Shown one piece after another: positions 42,733 through 51,710 of a stretch of 64,000 nucleotides of DNA. Made by a program: the position numbers and the translations under genes. Positions within the stretch are counted from its first letter, which is position 1; each line of letters begins with the position of its first letter. This stretch comes from Armatimonadota bacterium (lineage in GTDB: Bacteria; Armatimonadota; Fimbriimonadia; Fimbriimonadales; ATM1), in NCBI GenBank assembly GCA_022567555.1, contig JADFGT010000003.1:1-64000 (forward strand), read 5' to 3'. The notes below the pieces were generated by a model. It searched no databases and was not told where the DNA came from. It was given only the letters and a program-made list of their open reading frames with translations.

Positions 42733-43589
42733 CGCTCCTCGTGCGTCTCAAGGTTGCGCACCCGAAGGCCGGTCTGGGCCTCGAACCGGGTCGCGTACAC
42801 CAAGTGCTTCCCGTCGGACGAGATTGCGGGCCGCATCGCGCTGCCCTGGGCGTTCGTGAGCAGCTGCGTGTCGCCGGTTTTGAGATCGTAGCGAGAGACC
42901 TGCCAGATCGGGAACATTTCGTTGTAGCTGTTCCGCCCGTTGCGGGACGCGAAGTACACGTACCTGCCGTCGGGCGATGCGACCGCTCCCATCTGATTCT
43001 GCGATCCGCCACCACCGCCCGGGCCGAATGCGGGGGCTGGTGCCTGACCGCTCAGCGCGAGGCCGCTGCCGCCATCAACGTGGTACATGCGAAGGGTCGG
43101 TAGCCATGTGCTCGCACTCGCGCCTGACTTGGAGACGACGATGTACTTGCCGTCGGGCGTCCAGTCCGGCGCAAAGTAGCTGCTGTCGCGCCCTTTGGTG
43201 AGCGCTTTGGCGTTCTCACCGTCGGCATCGGCGATCCACAGGTTGTCCGCGCCGCTGCGGTCGCTGACGAACACGATCTTCTCGCCGTCCGGCGAGAAGC
43301 GCGGCTGGCTCTCGAACGACATGCCGCCCACGATGCGCTCGGCCTCGCCGCCCATGATCGGCAGCGTGTAAAGGTCGCCGAGCAGGTCGAACACGATCGT
43401 GCTCCCGTCCGGCGAGACGTCGAGCGACATCCAAGTGACCTCGTCGGTCGTGAACTCGATGGTCTCCGTGCCCTGGAGCGGGAGCCCCTCATCCGGCTTG
43501 TCCGACTTCTTCTCTTCATCTTGGGCGAAGGCAGCGCAGCAGAATAGTGACAGGAAGGCGGCTAGAACGAGGTGGTTCATTCGGTGCAT
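42582..43589 (-). CDS. Secreted propeller-amidohydrolase, N-terminal part (frameshifted)
   Basis: From the ATG at 43589 the protein has a signal peptide (MNHLVLAAFLSLFCCAAFAQ) and then TolB-type blades: 'EVTWMSLDVSPDGSTIVFDL', 'QPRFSPDGEKIVFVSDRSGA', 'YVYFASRNGRN'. The good sequence runs to 'RWLAYPVTRDEQES', after which the frame turns to Ser/Ala/Arg noise (PAATRTPATPSCPTASRSSS). The correct continuation ('ASRDTYPGYAFMPDG') is in the frame of the previous entry, with the change near 42689-42705. So the gene is one long (about 1,080-residue) protein broken by a single-base deletion, or a read error. Confidence 0.75.
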   Translation of the reverse strand: MHRMNHLVLAAFLSLFCCAAFAQDEEKKSDKPDEGLPLQGTETIEFTTDEVTWMSLDVSPDGSTIVFDLLGDLYTLPIMGGEAERIVGGMSFESQPRFSPDGEKIVFVSDRSGADNLWIADADGENAKALTKGRDSSYFAPDWTPDGKYIVVSKSGASASTWLPTLRMYHVDGGSGLALSGQAPAPAFGPGGGGGSQNQMGAVASPDGRYVYFASRNGRNSYNEMFPIWQVSRYDLKTGDTQLLTNAQGSAMRPAISSDGKHLVYATRFEAQTGLRVRNLETHEERWLAYPVTRDEQESKPAATRTPATPSCPTASRSSSLSTARSRASTSSPAR

Positions 43590-43735
43590 GGCGACCGATT
43601 CTACACGGTTTTCCGTCGCGCCATGGCAGGGCCATGGAGGGCCCATCCGTGCTGCGTGTGGGCTTGCTCGCCTTGGCGTCGGGCGGGGTTGCAAGCAATG
43701 GGGGGCAGGTGACCTGGGTTTCGACGCCTTACCGC

Positions 43736-45235
43736 TCAGACCTCGGCCGACATCCCTTGCGCCATCACGATCTCTTTGCCGTGGTTCACCGTGAACGCCG
43801 TTCGGTGCGTCACCGCGTCGAGCAGCCCCTCAGCGGACGGGTGCCCGTTGCCAGAGCCCTTCACGCCGCCGAAAGGCAAGTGAACCTCCGCGCCGATGGA
43901 CGGGAGGTTCACGTAACCGATGCCGTAGTCCGCATGGTCTCGCACATATCGCATCTTCCGGAAGTCTTCGGTGCAGACCGCCATCGCCAGGCCAAGGTCC
44001 GTGTCGTTATGTACAGCCACCGCCTCCTCCACTCCGTCCACCGGAATGATCGCCACATGGGGGCTGAACGCCTCTTCGCGCAAACAGAACGTCCCCGGCC
44101 GATACTCCATTCGGTAAACGAACGGCTTCACAAAGTAGCCGTGCGCATACTCAAGACCTTCGAGTTCGCCGCCTTCCCTAAGCACGTCTGCCCCTTCCTC
44201 TTTCGCCTTCCGGTTATGCAAGTGGTATTTCTCCACGCCCGCCTTGTTGATCATAGGACCGTAGAAAACGTCGTCAGTCAGACCGTTTCCGACATTGATG
44301 CGGTCGGTCGCGCGCAGGAACCGCTCTTGAAACTCGTCCACGACCTTGCGGTCCACAATCAGGCGGTTTGAACTGACGCACCTCTGGCCGGCCGTCTTGA
44401 ACGCACTGATGACACAGGAAGGAACAGCGATGCCCATGTCGGCGTCGTCCAACACGATCACGGCGTTCTTTCCGCCCATCTCGGTGGCGACGAACTTATG
44501 AACTTCGGTGGCCGCCTGGCGCTGGATCAGTTTGCCGACCTCATAACTGCCGGTGAACAGAATCACGTCAACGTCCGGGTGTTCCGATAGCGCCGCGCCC
44601 GCCTTCTCGCCGATGCCGTGCACTATGTTGACCACTCCTCTCGGCATGCCCGCCTCTTCCAGCAATCTAAAAATGAAGTCGCCGCAGATCGGCGTCTCCT
44701 CGCTCGGCTTGAAAACGACTGTGTTGCCGGAAACCAGAGACGGCGTCATCTCCCATAAAGGAATCGCAACCGGAAAGTTCCACGGCGTGATGCAGCCGAC
44801 GACGCCCTTCGGTTTTCGCCGGATGTAAGCGTCCTTCTCAGGGATCTCGCTTGCGATGACCTCGCCCACGGGCATCCGGCCCAGCGAGGCCGCGTACTGC
44901 GCCATGTGCAGCGCCTCCACCACGTCCGCGCGGCCTTCGTTCAGCGGCTTGCCGCACTCGCGCGTGACCAGGCGGGCCATCTCTTCCAAGTCCCGCTTCA
45001 TCAATTGGGCGAACTTGTCGAGAACCTCCGCGCGCCGGACCCAGCCCAGCTCGTACCAACCTCTAAACGCGGACCGCGCCGCCTTCACCGCCTCGTCCAC
45101 GTCCCTCTCGTCGGAATCCGGCACCGTCCCCACGATCTCCGTCGTGTCGGCGGGATTCAAACTGCTGAGCCGCTCCCCGGAAGCCGCCTCGCGCCACTCT
45201 CCGTTAATGAAGTTCTTGGCTTCGATGGACTGCAT
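43736..45235 (-). CDS. NAD(P)-dependent aldehyde dehydrogenase
   Basis: 499 residues from the ATG at 45235, which follows AAGGAGTGGTGCC; a Met 14 codons upstream is rejected. Catalytic Cys is C286 in 'FKTAGQRCVSSN' and the general base Glu is E252 in 'ATEMGGKNAVIV'. 'TPWNFPVAIPLWE' (150-162) and 'LFTGSYEVGK' are cofactor-binding motifs. It oxidises an aldehyde to an acid with NAD(P). The 'EMGGKNAVI' and 'FGGVKGSGNGHPSAEG' ending resemble the alpha-aminoadipate semialdehyde/lactaldehyde-type branch, but the substrate is not fixed. Divergent from the DUF4091 gene across about 150 bases. Confidence 0.92.
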   Translation of the reverse strand: MQSIEAKNFINGEWREAASGERLSSLNPADTTEIVGTVPDSDERDVDEAVKAARSAFRGWYELGWVRRAEVLDKFAQLMKRDLEEMARLVTRECGKPLNEGRADVVEALHMAQYAASLGRMPVGEVIASEIPEKDAYIRRKPKGVVGCITPWNFPVAIPLWEMTPSLVSGNTVVFKPSEETPICGDFIFRLLEEAGMPRGVVNIVHGIGEKAGAALSEHPDVDVILFTGSYEVGKLIQRQAATEVHKFVATEMGGKNAVIVLDDADMGIAVPSCVISAFKTAGQRCVSSNRLIVDRKVVDEFQERFLRATDRINVGNGLTDDVFYGPMINKAGVEKYHLHNRKAKEEGADVLREGGELEGLEYAHGYFVKPFVYRMEYRPGTFCLREEAFSPHVAIIPVDGVEEAVAVHNDTDLGLAMAVCTEDFRKMRYVRDHADYGIGYVNLPSIGAEVHLPFGGVKGSGNGHPSAEGLLDAVTHRTAFTVNHGKEIVMAQGMSAEV

Positions 45236-45391
45236 GGCACCACTCCTTTTCTCGGATTTCAAATCGTCCCGTATCATAAGCCGGAGTATACCGAGGCTGC
45301 AAAGACCCCGAGGGGCCGCCGGCGGCGGAAGCGATTGCGGAGGGCTCCGGCAACGGCCATCATCCTGGACGCCGATGGTAGAATCCGTAAC

Positions 45392-47305
45392 ATGCGCAGG
45401 CTCGCTCTTCTGCCGGTGCTTCCCGCCGTCTCAGGTCTCCTGATGTTCGGATATGCCGGACCCGACAGTTCCGCCGGCAACACGTACCTGTTAGTCGCCG
45501 AGTCGTCGATGGTGAAGGTTTTGCCGGACGTTCCGCTCGGAGACGGTCCGCACAGGGAGACGCTCGAATTCGCGGTCGCGGGAGGCGAGGTCAAGGCCGG
45601 ACAGATCGTGATCAAGCCCGGGACGGAGCCGTTGCGCGACGTCGAGTTCTCCGTCTCGGCGCTCAAAGGCCCGGATGGAAGCGTGCTTTCCGGATCGGCA
45701 GTAACGCTCTCCGTGATGGGCTACGTCCAGACAGATCCGGAAGCAAAGCTGGCGTTTCCGGTCGAGCGGTCGGGCTGGTTTCCCGACCCGATCCTTCCGT
45801 TCGTCGAGCGGTTCGACGTGCAGGAGGGCAAGGTCCAGAGCCTGTGGCTGAGCGTCACTTGCCCTCCGGGGCAGCGCGCGGGCGTTTATAGCGGTCGCGT
45901 GACCGTCTCGCCCGCGAACGCCGAGGAGCAGACGATGCCAGTCGAGGTCCGAGTGTTCGGCTTTGACGTTCCGAAAAAGCGAAGCCTTCCCACTGCGACC
46001 GCCACGTTCATGGACCACCCCGAGCGCATCCACGGCGACGCCTGGAATCGGGAGATGTACTGGCGCTACGTGGACTTCCTCCACGCGCATCGCATCAACA
46101 TGAACAACATCTATCGCACGGGCGAGGACCCACCGACGGTCGACGATGTCAAGCGGCTGGTGGCCGGCGGGCAGGACTCGTGGTGCCTGCGTTTCGTACG
46201 GCAGCCCGCGAAATTCGGCAACGAGCGCGGCGGGGACCCCGAGACCTTCGACGAGTACGTTTCGACCGCCATCGCGGAAGCGAAGGCGGCCTATGAAGTG
46301 TTCGTAGAGGCCGGCGCGGAAGATCTCTGCTACATCTACCTCTTCGACGAAGTCCGCGAAGAGTACTACGATCTGCTTAAGGAAACGGCTACGCGTGTCC
46401 GTGAGGCACTGCCGGGAGTTCCCCTGGTCACGTCGGCGTTCGATCTGGACTACGGCATCGAGTCCGGCGTGGCCGACGTCATCGACAGATGGGGCGCGAT
46501 AATCTTTGCATTCACGACCGATGAGTACCTCGCGAACATCGAAAAGGCCCGTGCGAACGGCGTCAAGGTCTCATGGTACGTCGCTATCTGGCCACCCAAT
46601 CCGTTCCCGAACTTCTATGTCGAATACGACGCCATTGAGCTTCGGCTCTTGATGGGCGCGATGACGCAGAAGTACAGACCGGACGGCTTCGGCTACTGGG
46701 CGACCACGTGGTGGGGCAACAATGACGACCCAATCACCAAAGGGCCGTACACGGACTGGAACCCGTTTACTGGCGCCAGCAACGGCGATGGGAGCCTGTT
46801 CTGCCCCGGCCCGGACGGGCCGCTCACGACCATACGGTTTGAGAATTTCCGCGACGGTCTGGAGGACTACGAGTACTACCGCCTGCTTGAGAAGGCGATC
46901 GCCGCCGGGAGGGAGCGGGGGGTCTCTGAGTCGCAGCTCGCGAGCGCTGAGGCGCTCCTGACAGTCCCCGAGGAGATCGTCAAAGCCTTGGACGACTACA
47001 CGCGCGACGCACTGCTCCTTGAGCGACACCGGCTACGGGTCGCGGAGGCCATCGAGGGCCTCACGCCGAAGAGCCTCGTTCCTACTGGCGAGGGCCAGAC
47101 CAGCGGGGCAGCCTCTCCCGCCCGCGCGGCAGAGCCAGACAACGCCGTCCCTACTGTTGTAGGTGACCGTCTGAGCAACCATGCCCTTCAATACATCTCG
47201 TCGTCCCCTGAAGCGGACCACCGATCTTTCCGCTCGAGAACTGGGGAATGCGGGCTTGACGTAGCACCACCTACTGCACGCTCCTCTAACGGCAATTCAG
47301 CGTAA
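45392..47305 (+). CDS. DUF4091 secreted glycoside-hydrolase-like protein
   Basis: 637 residues from the ATG at 45392, chosen because a signal peptide follows (MRRLALLPVLPAVSGLLMFG); the long upstream extension of the frame runs antisense through the ALDH gene and is rejected. The central DUF4091 domain has '(Y)IYLFDEVREEYYDLL' with an acidic pair, 'GVKVSWYVAIWPPNPFPNFY' and 'GFGYWATTWWGNNDDPITKG', and it ends with 'ENFRDGLEDYEYYRLLEKAI', the family hallmark. The fold is a TIM-barrel hydrolase of unknown sugar specificity. The last 70 residues (LVPTGEGQTSGAASPARAAE onward) look like translated repeat DNA. Confidence 0.88.
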   Translation: MRRLALLPVLPAVSGLLMFGYAGPDSSAGNTYLLVAESSMVKVLPDVPLGDGPHRETLEFAVAGGEVKAGQIVIKPGTEPLRDVEFSVSALKGPDGSVLSGSAVTLSVMGYVQTDPEAKLAFPVERSGWFPDPILPFVERFDVQEGKVQSLWLSVTCPPGQRAGVYSGRVTVSPANAEEQTMPVEVRVFGFDVPKKRSLPTATATFMDHPERIHGDAWNREMYWRYVDFLHAHRINMNNIYRTGEDPPTVDDVKRLVAGGQDSWCLRFVRQPAKFGNERGGDPETFDEYVSTAIAEAKAAYEVFVEAGAEDLCYIYLFDEVREEYYDLLKETATRVREALPGVPLVTSAFDLDYGIESGVADVIDRWGAIIFAFTTDEYLANIEKARANGVKVSWYVAIWPPNPFPNFYVEYDAIELRLLMGAMTQKYRPDGFGYWATTWWGNNDDPITKGPYTDWNPFTGASNGDGSLFCPGPDGPLTTIRFENFRDGLEDYEYYRLLEKAIAAGRERGVSESQLASAEALLTVPEEIVKALDDYTRDALLLERHRLRVAEAIEGLTPKSLVPTGEGQTSGAASPARAAEPDNAVPTVVGDRLSNHALQYISSSPEADHRSFRSRTGECGLDVAPPTARSSNGNSA

Positions 47306-47377
47306 CCTCACCCTCGGCCATATCATATTGCGCCGCCACTCACTCCGCCTCGCCCCGAGCCTGCCGACGGGTCGCCG

Positions 47378-48358
47378 CTACGTCTCTACCGGTTCTTGCG
47401 TCCGGAGTTTCAACATCTCCACATACTTCAGACAACACGCGCGCGCGCGGGCTCGAATCCGGTTGATGTATTTCGCCCGCTCCGTCGGCGACAGAGCGCC
47501 CCGCGCGTCCAGCAGATTGAAGACGTGGCTGCATTTGAGGGCAAGGTCGAAGGCGGGGTACACAAGGGCGACTGACAACCGGCGACCGGCGACCGACGAT
47601 TCCTCTCCTTCGTCAATCGTTAGTCGCCTATCGCCTACCGTCGTGTGCCTCCCCAACTCCTCGCCCCACACCGCCGCCGTCTCTATGACCCTCTTGCTCT
47701 CCGCCTCATACATGTCAAACAACTTGAAGAGCATCTCCACGTCGGCGACCTCGAAGTTATAAAGATTGTTCTGCACTTCCAAGTCATGCTCCACGTCGCG
47801 ATAACTCACGCCCGGGCCCCAATCCAGGTCCTCCCAAAAACTGCTGCCGCCCGACAGCATCAGACACATCCGCTCCGGCCCATAAGTGATCTCCGCGCTC
47901 ACGGGGTTCAGTTCGATGCCGCCCATCTGCTGGAAAAACGTGAACTGTGTTATCTCCGCGCCGTTCAGCCACACCTCCCAGCCGACGCCGCTCGCGCCCA
48001 TGCTCGGCGACTCCCAATCGTCCTCCACCAGCCGGACGTCGTTCTCGGTAACGTCGAAGCCGAGGGCGTTCAGCGAGCCGAGATACAGGTCCACGATGTC
48101 GTCCGGGCTCGGCTTCATGATGACCTGATACTGGTAGTAGCGCTGATTGCGCATCGGGTTGCGGGCGTAGCGGCCGTCCGCGGGCCGGCGCGTGGGCTGC
48201 ACGTAGGCGCAGTTCCACGGGTCCGGGCCTAAGCACTTGAGCACGGTCGCCGGGTGCATCGTCCCCGCACCCACCTCCATGTCGTAGGGCTGCAAGATCA
48301 CGCAGCCCTGCTCTGCCCAGTACTCGTTCAAGCGGCGGAAGAAATCTTGAAGGGTCAT
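47378..48358 (-). CDS. glyQ: Glycine--tRNA ligase alpha subunit with an in-frame insert
   Basis: 326 residues. It matches GlyQ closely: '[20 protein letters not shown]', '[22 protein letters not shown]', '[20 protein letters not shown]', '[20 protein letters not shown]' and '[15 protein letters not shown]'. It charges tRNA-Gly together with GlyS, which is not in the window. Residues about 239-264 (between 'EELGRH' and '[15 protein letters not shown]') have no counterpart in GlyQ. They are the translation of a dispersed 'GTCGCC/GTCAGTC' repeat, in frame, in the C-terminal helical region. It is longer than the usual 290-300 residues for this reason. Confidence 0.93.
   Translation of the reverse strand: MTLQDFFRRLNEYWAEQGCVILQPYDMEVGAGTMHPATVLKCLGPDPWNCAYVQPTRRPADGRYARNPMRNQRYYQYQVIMKPSPDDIVDLYLGSLNALGFDVTENDVRLVEDDWESPSMGASGVGWEVWLNGAEITQFTFFQQMGGIELNPVSAEITYGPERMCLMLSGGSSFWEDLDWGPGVSYRDVEHDLEVQNNLYNFEVADVEMLFKLFDMYEAESKRVIETAAVWGEELGRHTTVGDRRLTIDEGEESSVAGRRLSVALVYPAFDLALKCSHVFNLLDARGALSPTERAKYINRIRARARACCLKYVEMLKLRTQEPVET
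47567..47644. repeat. GTCGCC repeat element inside glyQ
   Basis: CGACTGACAACCGGCGACCG, GCGACCGACGATTCC and GTCAATCGTTAGTCGCC are the minus-strand form of the GTCGCCGGTCGTCAGTCGTC family also seen at 49999-50033 and 57394-57420. The 78-base span is a multiple of three. Confidence 0.65.
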
Positions 48359-48487
48359 CGGGCGCAGTTTACAGTATACTATCGGTTGTGAACGTGACCG
48401 GCACGGACTCCACAGCGTGCGCAGGGGAGCGTCGGCTACACGCCATCGCCGAGTCCACAGAGAAGAACGTTAAGGCGGCTCTCGAAT

Positions 48488-48982
48488 ATGCGACACAGCA
48501 AGACTGAACGGCCACAGAATGACCCTAAGACTCCGGACGTGAAGGAACTCCGAGTCTCGCTGTTCCAACCGGCAGCATTCGTCGTGGCGCTCATCTGCGC
48601 TGCCTTCGGCGTCTTACTCATCATGTTTCCCCACTTTGTACAGATGCACCCGATGAAGGCTGTGAACACACTCGGAGACTACTTGCTGTTCTCTGGCGCC
48701 GGCCTCTTGTTCCTTGGCCCTTTCGCGGTGGCGGCGCGCGACTGGCGAAACCGCCGGGCCGAAATTGTGTTGGATGACAACGGCCTGCATCTGGTACGGA
48801 GCGGTCGCAGGATCGAAACGATCTCATGGCGAGAGTTCGGAGGTCTGATACGAAAGAGATCTATTGCTGACGCTCACACAACAAAGGCTGTGAACAAGTC
48901 GCGAACGAAGGAGATTCGGCTTCCGGAAATGACCTCCGCCCGCAGTTCGAGAATGTATTCCGTCCGCAAACTGCTTCGTTAA
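48488..48982 (+). CDS. Two-helix membrane protein, same frame as the next gene
   Basis: 164 residues. Two membrane helices (about 30-50 and 65-83) precede a soluble C-terminal domain with 'AEIVLDDNGLHLVRSGRRIE' (about 90-109) and 'ISWREF', which resembles the bPH-like domain of small bacterial membrane proteins. It ends in TAA at 48980-48982. The next frame (48983-49852) opens immediately after, in the same reading frame. So this may be one protein broken by a stop codon, or two related proteins made in tandem. Divergent from glyQ. Confidence 0.6.
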   Translation: MRHSKTERPQNDPKTPDVKELRVSLFQPAAFVVALICAAFGVLLIMFPHFVQMHPMKAVNTLGDYLLFSGAGLLFLGPFAVAARDWRNRRAEIVLDDNGLHLVRSGRRIETISWREFGGLIRKRSIADAHTTKAVNKSRTKEIRLPEMTSARSSRMYSVRKLLR

Positions 48983-49852
48983 TTGCAGAAGAGAACTCCG
49001 GAAGGCGGCTATGGGCTGCCGGGTGTGCGGCGGACCTACCGGCCGACGCGGCCCGCCCTCGCCCGGACATTCTTGTTTGCGGGCATTCTTATCTTGGCCC
49101 CTACCGCGTGGCTGACTCGGCTCATGTCGTTGGCTGCGAAATCGCCCGAATCTCCCACCGCACTCGGCATCGACCTGATCCCAGGCGGCCGCCTGTTTCC
49201 CTGGCTCCTCGCGGCGTGGTTGCTGGGAGCGGCGCTTGCAGCCGTCGGGCTGATCGGCCTGAGGGGAAGGGCATTGGCGAAGTACGCGAAGTCACAGCTA
49301 TCCCCGGCCCGCCGTGCCTACTTCGACTTCTTGACCGACCATGAGGGGCACCCTCCGCGTACCGACATGCTTCCCGGCGAGCGATACGAATACGCACGAA
49401 GATTCGGTTTACCGGGACAGCTCAAAAGCCATGTGAGGATGTGGACCCTGTTTGCAGCCGCATTCTTCGCGTTTACAGTTTTCGGAGCATTCGTAATGTT
49501 GAGCGACCCGGATCCGGATGTTCCAGCCAGAATCATCTACATCGATTTTTTTTCGATTCCCTTCTTCGCTGCCCTTTCCGGTTTGTGTTGGCACGCCGTA
49601 CGAACGTATCGGCGACTTCTCCGAGGAAGCCGAGACGAATTCTCCGTCACTGACACTGAGCTACTCGTTCACCGCGGTTCCGAGACGATCTCGTATCCGA
49701 TCGCATCGCGACGAGTGATGCGACGCAAATTCTGGGAACCCGGGTTTGGCGCAGAGGTTGAGGAATTTCGGAACGAGTCCGGAAGGTACTGGTTGGACCG
49801 GCGATTCATAGTACTGGAGCGCGACACGCGCAACAGCAAGCCGGCTCGATGA
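48983..49852 (+). CDS. Membrane protein, bPH-like C-terminus
   Basis: Up to 289 residues, directly after the TAA of the previous gene and in its frame. No ATG is near the start; a TTG at 48983 or a GTG in 'PGVRRTYRPT' may serve. Membrane segments near 28-48, 70-90 and 150-170 and 185-205. The C-terminal part 'EFSVTDTELLVHRGSETISY' is the same type of small strand-rich module as in the preceding gene, so the two probably derive from one family. Function unknown. The start is uncertain. Confidence 0.55.
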   Translation: MQKRTPEGGYGLPGVRRTYRPTRPALARTFLFAGILILAPTAWLTRLMSLAAKSPESPTALGIDLIPGGRLFPWLLAAWLLGAALAAVGLIGLRGRALAKYAKSQLSPARRAYFDFLTDHEGHPPRTDMLPGERYEYARRFGLPGQLKSHVRMWTLFAAAFFAFTVFGAFVMLSDPDPDVPARIIYIDFFSIPFFAALSGLCWHAVRTYRRLLRGSRDEFSVTDTELLVHRGSETISYPIASRRVMRRKFWEPGFGAEVEEFRNESGRYWLDRRFIVLERDTRNSKPAR

Positions 49853-49907
49853 AGTCGGTGCATCCCGCCAGCCTGCCATCGGGCGGCCATGCTGAGCGAA
49901 GGAGCCT

Positions 49908-49972
49908 ATTGCGTTGTGATGACCGAAGCGCTCTGGAGTGCTGCACTTTAGTGCCGCTTTTCAACCGGGACC
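49908..49972. repeat. Dispersed repeat, GCGCTCTGGAGTGC family, copy 2
   Basis: CCTATTGCGTTGTGATGACC, GAAGCGCTCTGGAGTGCTGC, ACTTTAGTGCCGCTTTTCAA, alike to 18721-18790. It precedes a GTCGCC-type repeat. Confidence 0.7.
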
Positions 49973-49998
49973 AGCCCTGCATAGACAAAGCGACGATG

Positions 49999-50033
49999 AA
50001 TCGCCGGTCGCCCGTCGTCAGTCGTCAATCGCC
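49999..50033. repeat. GTCGCC repeat element
   Basis: AATCGCCGGTCGCCCGTCGT then CAGTCGTCAATCGCC. It reaches into the last codons of the FMN reductase gene (stop at 50025). Same family as 47567-47644 and 57394-57420. Confidence 0.65.
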
Positions 50034-50579
50034 CCTCCCCGCAATAAACTCTTTGAACGCCGCCAACTGCTTCCGTATCTGCTCACTCGCCCGCTCGTCC
50101 GTCAGCGCCCCGCTCTCATCGAACACATCGCCCGCCGGGCCGATGAACACTTCCGGAAACTGCATCTGTATCATGCTCAGAGCGCCCAGTACCTGCCGCA
50201 AATGATACTGCGCGCGAGAGCCGCCCATCCTGCCGGGCGAAACGCTTTGCAGAATGACCGGCTTCCCATCGAACGCGGATTCACCATAAGGCCGCGAAGC
50301 CCAGTCAATCGCGTTCTTCATCACCCCTGAAAAGGAAAAGTTGTGCTCGGGTACGGCCATCAGCACACCGTCCGACTCCGCAATTCGTTTCTTGAAGTCG
50401 GCGACCGCGCTCGGCATCGCGTCCTCCAGGTCCATGTTGTAAGGCGGGATGTCCTTGAGATCGTAGGCATTTATCTCCATCCCTTCCGGCGCAAGACCCT
50501 TCGATGCCTCAATCAGTTTCTTATGTAACGAACCTTTCCGCAAAGAACCGGCGAAGGCGAATACCCGAACTTTCGGCAT
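50025..50579 (-). CDS. NADPH-dependent FMN reductase family protein
   Basis: 184 residues. 'FAFAGSLRKGSLHKKLIEAS' (6-25) is the FMN phosphate loop of the NADPH_dep_FMN_red family and 'PEHNFSFSGVMKNAIDWASR' (79-98) holds the isoalloxazine contacts. 'SPGRMGGSRAQYHLRQVL' (114-131) completes the signature. It is a flavodoxin-like quinone or azo-type reductase. It stands alone on the minus strand, divergent from the DUF2807 gene. ATG at 50579. Confidence 0.9.
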   Translation of the reverse strand: MPKVRVFAFAGSLRKGSLHKKLIEASKGLAPEGMEINAYDLKDIPPYNMDLEDAMPSAVADFKKRIAESDGVLMAVPEHNFSFSGVMKNAIDWASRPYGESAFDGKPVILQSVSPGRMGGSRAQYHLRQVLGALSMIQMQFPEVFIGPAGDVFDESGALTDERASEQIRKQLAAFKEFIAGRGD

Positions 50580-50758
50580 GGCAGCGAATATACTACACGT
50601 TTCGGGTCTTTGGGTCTCGGTTTTAACGTCTCCAACCTATGCCGCGCACCCAGACGACCGCCGGGACTTTCGGTCCATTCCGCACCAGTTACGCCACCCG
50701 CCTGACATCAGCGACGTTTTACGTTCAGAATGTCCAGACGGGAATTGGAGGCATCACG

Positions 50759-51460
50759 ATGAAGATCGCATTCGGTGTTGCAGCGGCCCTGCTCCTCGGA
50801 GGCTGCTTTGCGTTCAAACAGATCGAGGGGTCGGGCGTCGAGGCGACCAAAACACACGAGCTCGACACGTTCAACCGAATCGAGCTCAAGGGCTCGGCCG
50901 ACCTGGTCGTAACGGTCGGTGTGGAGCAGTCGGTGACGGTCAGAGGCGACGACAACCTGGTCGAACTGATAGAGATTGAAGTCAAGGGCGGCACGCTCGT
51001 CATCAAAACGCCCAACAATATGCGCCCGCGCGTCGGTCTCAGCGTTGAGATACAGGTCCCGTCGCTGGACGGTCTTGCGCTGGCCGGCTCGGGTGACATC
51101 GAAGTGTCGGGCGTGCAGTCGGACGACTTCAGTCTGGAAATTGCCGGCTCCGGGAATATCAATGTCGCCAATTTTCAGGGCGAGTCGTTGAGCGTGGAGA
51201 TAGCCGGCTCCGGCGACGTCACGCTGTCCGGCGAAGCTGAGGAACTGACGATTGAGATCGCAGGTTCCGGCGACGTGAAAGCGCGGGAACTGATCACCAA
51301 GAGGGTGGACGTGTCCATCGCGGGAAGCGGCGACGCGGACGTGCACGCCACCGAGTCCCTGAACGTTTCGATCGCCGGCTCCGGCGACGTAACCTACTCC
51401 GGCGATCCGGCCGACGTGGAAAAGAGCGTCCTCGGTTCCGGCGATGTGAAGCCCGGATGA
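50759..51460 (+). CDS. DUF2807 (head GIN) lipoprotein
   Basis: 233 residues from the ATG at 50759, with GGAGG upstream. The lipobox is 'GVAAALLLGGC'. The rest is DUF2807: repeating strands with 'IAGSGDV' turns about every 17-20 residues ('LALAGSGDIEVSG', 'SVEIAGSGDVTLSG', 'VSIAGSGDADVHA'), a parallel beta-helix-like adhesin or scaffold fold. The family is widespread with unproven function, often as an envelope protein. A stem-loop follows at 51494. Confidence 0.88.
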   Translation: MKIAFGVAAALLLGGCFAFKQIEGSGVEATKTHELDTFNRIELKGSADLVVTVGVEQSVTVRGDDNLVELIEIEVKGGTLVIKTPNNMRPRVGLSVEIQVPSLDGLALAGSGDIEVSGVQSDDFSLEIAGSGNINVANFQGESLSVEIAGSGDVTLSGEAEELTIEIAGSGDVKARELITKRVDVSIAGSGDADVHATESLNVSIAGSGDVTYSGDPADVEKSVLGSGDVKPG

Positions 51461-51493
51461 GCCAGCGGACAAGAAACAGACCATAACGCGAAC

Positions 51494-51520
51494 GACGGGC
51501 CGTCCGCTGGGACGGCCGTC
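51494..51520 (+). terminator. Stem-loop after the DUF2807 gene
   Basis: GACGGGCCGTCC, loop GCTG, GGACGGCCGTC: an 11-bp stem with one bulged G. No T run follows, so it may be a weak or alternative terminator. Confidence 0.4.
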
Positions 51521-51710
51521 AGCTTGGCCTGGACGGAGTCGGCTACGCCGGGCACTGCCCTCTATTCTGACGCCGCCTGCAGCCGGACCGACTATGATAG
51601 TGGTACGCTCGGCACAGCCCGGGAGCCGCTTCGGCTAGGAAAAAAAGGAGATCGGCCGCAGGGCTACTGTTACGTCAAGGCAGTCGATCTTCTCGCCCGC
51701 CGTAATCCCT

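Noticed and set aside
44906-45391. Upstream extension of the DUF4091 frame
   Set aside because: It is antisense to the aldehyde dehydrogenase; the signal peptide begins at the ATG at 45392.
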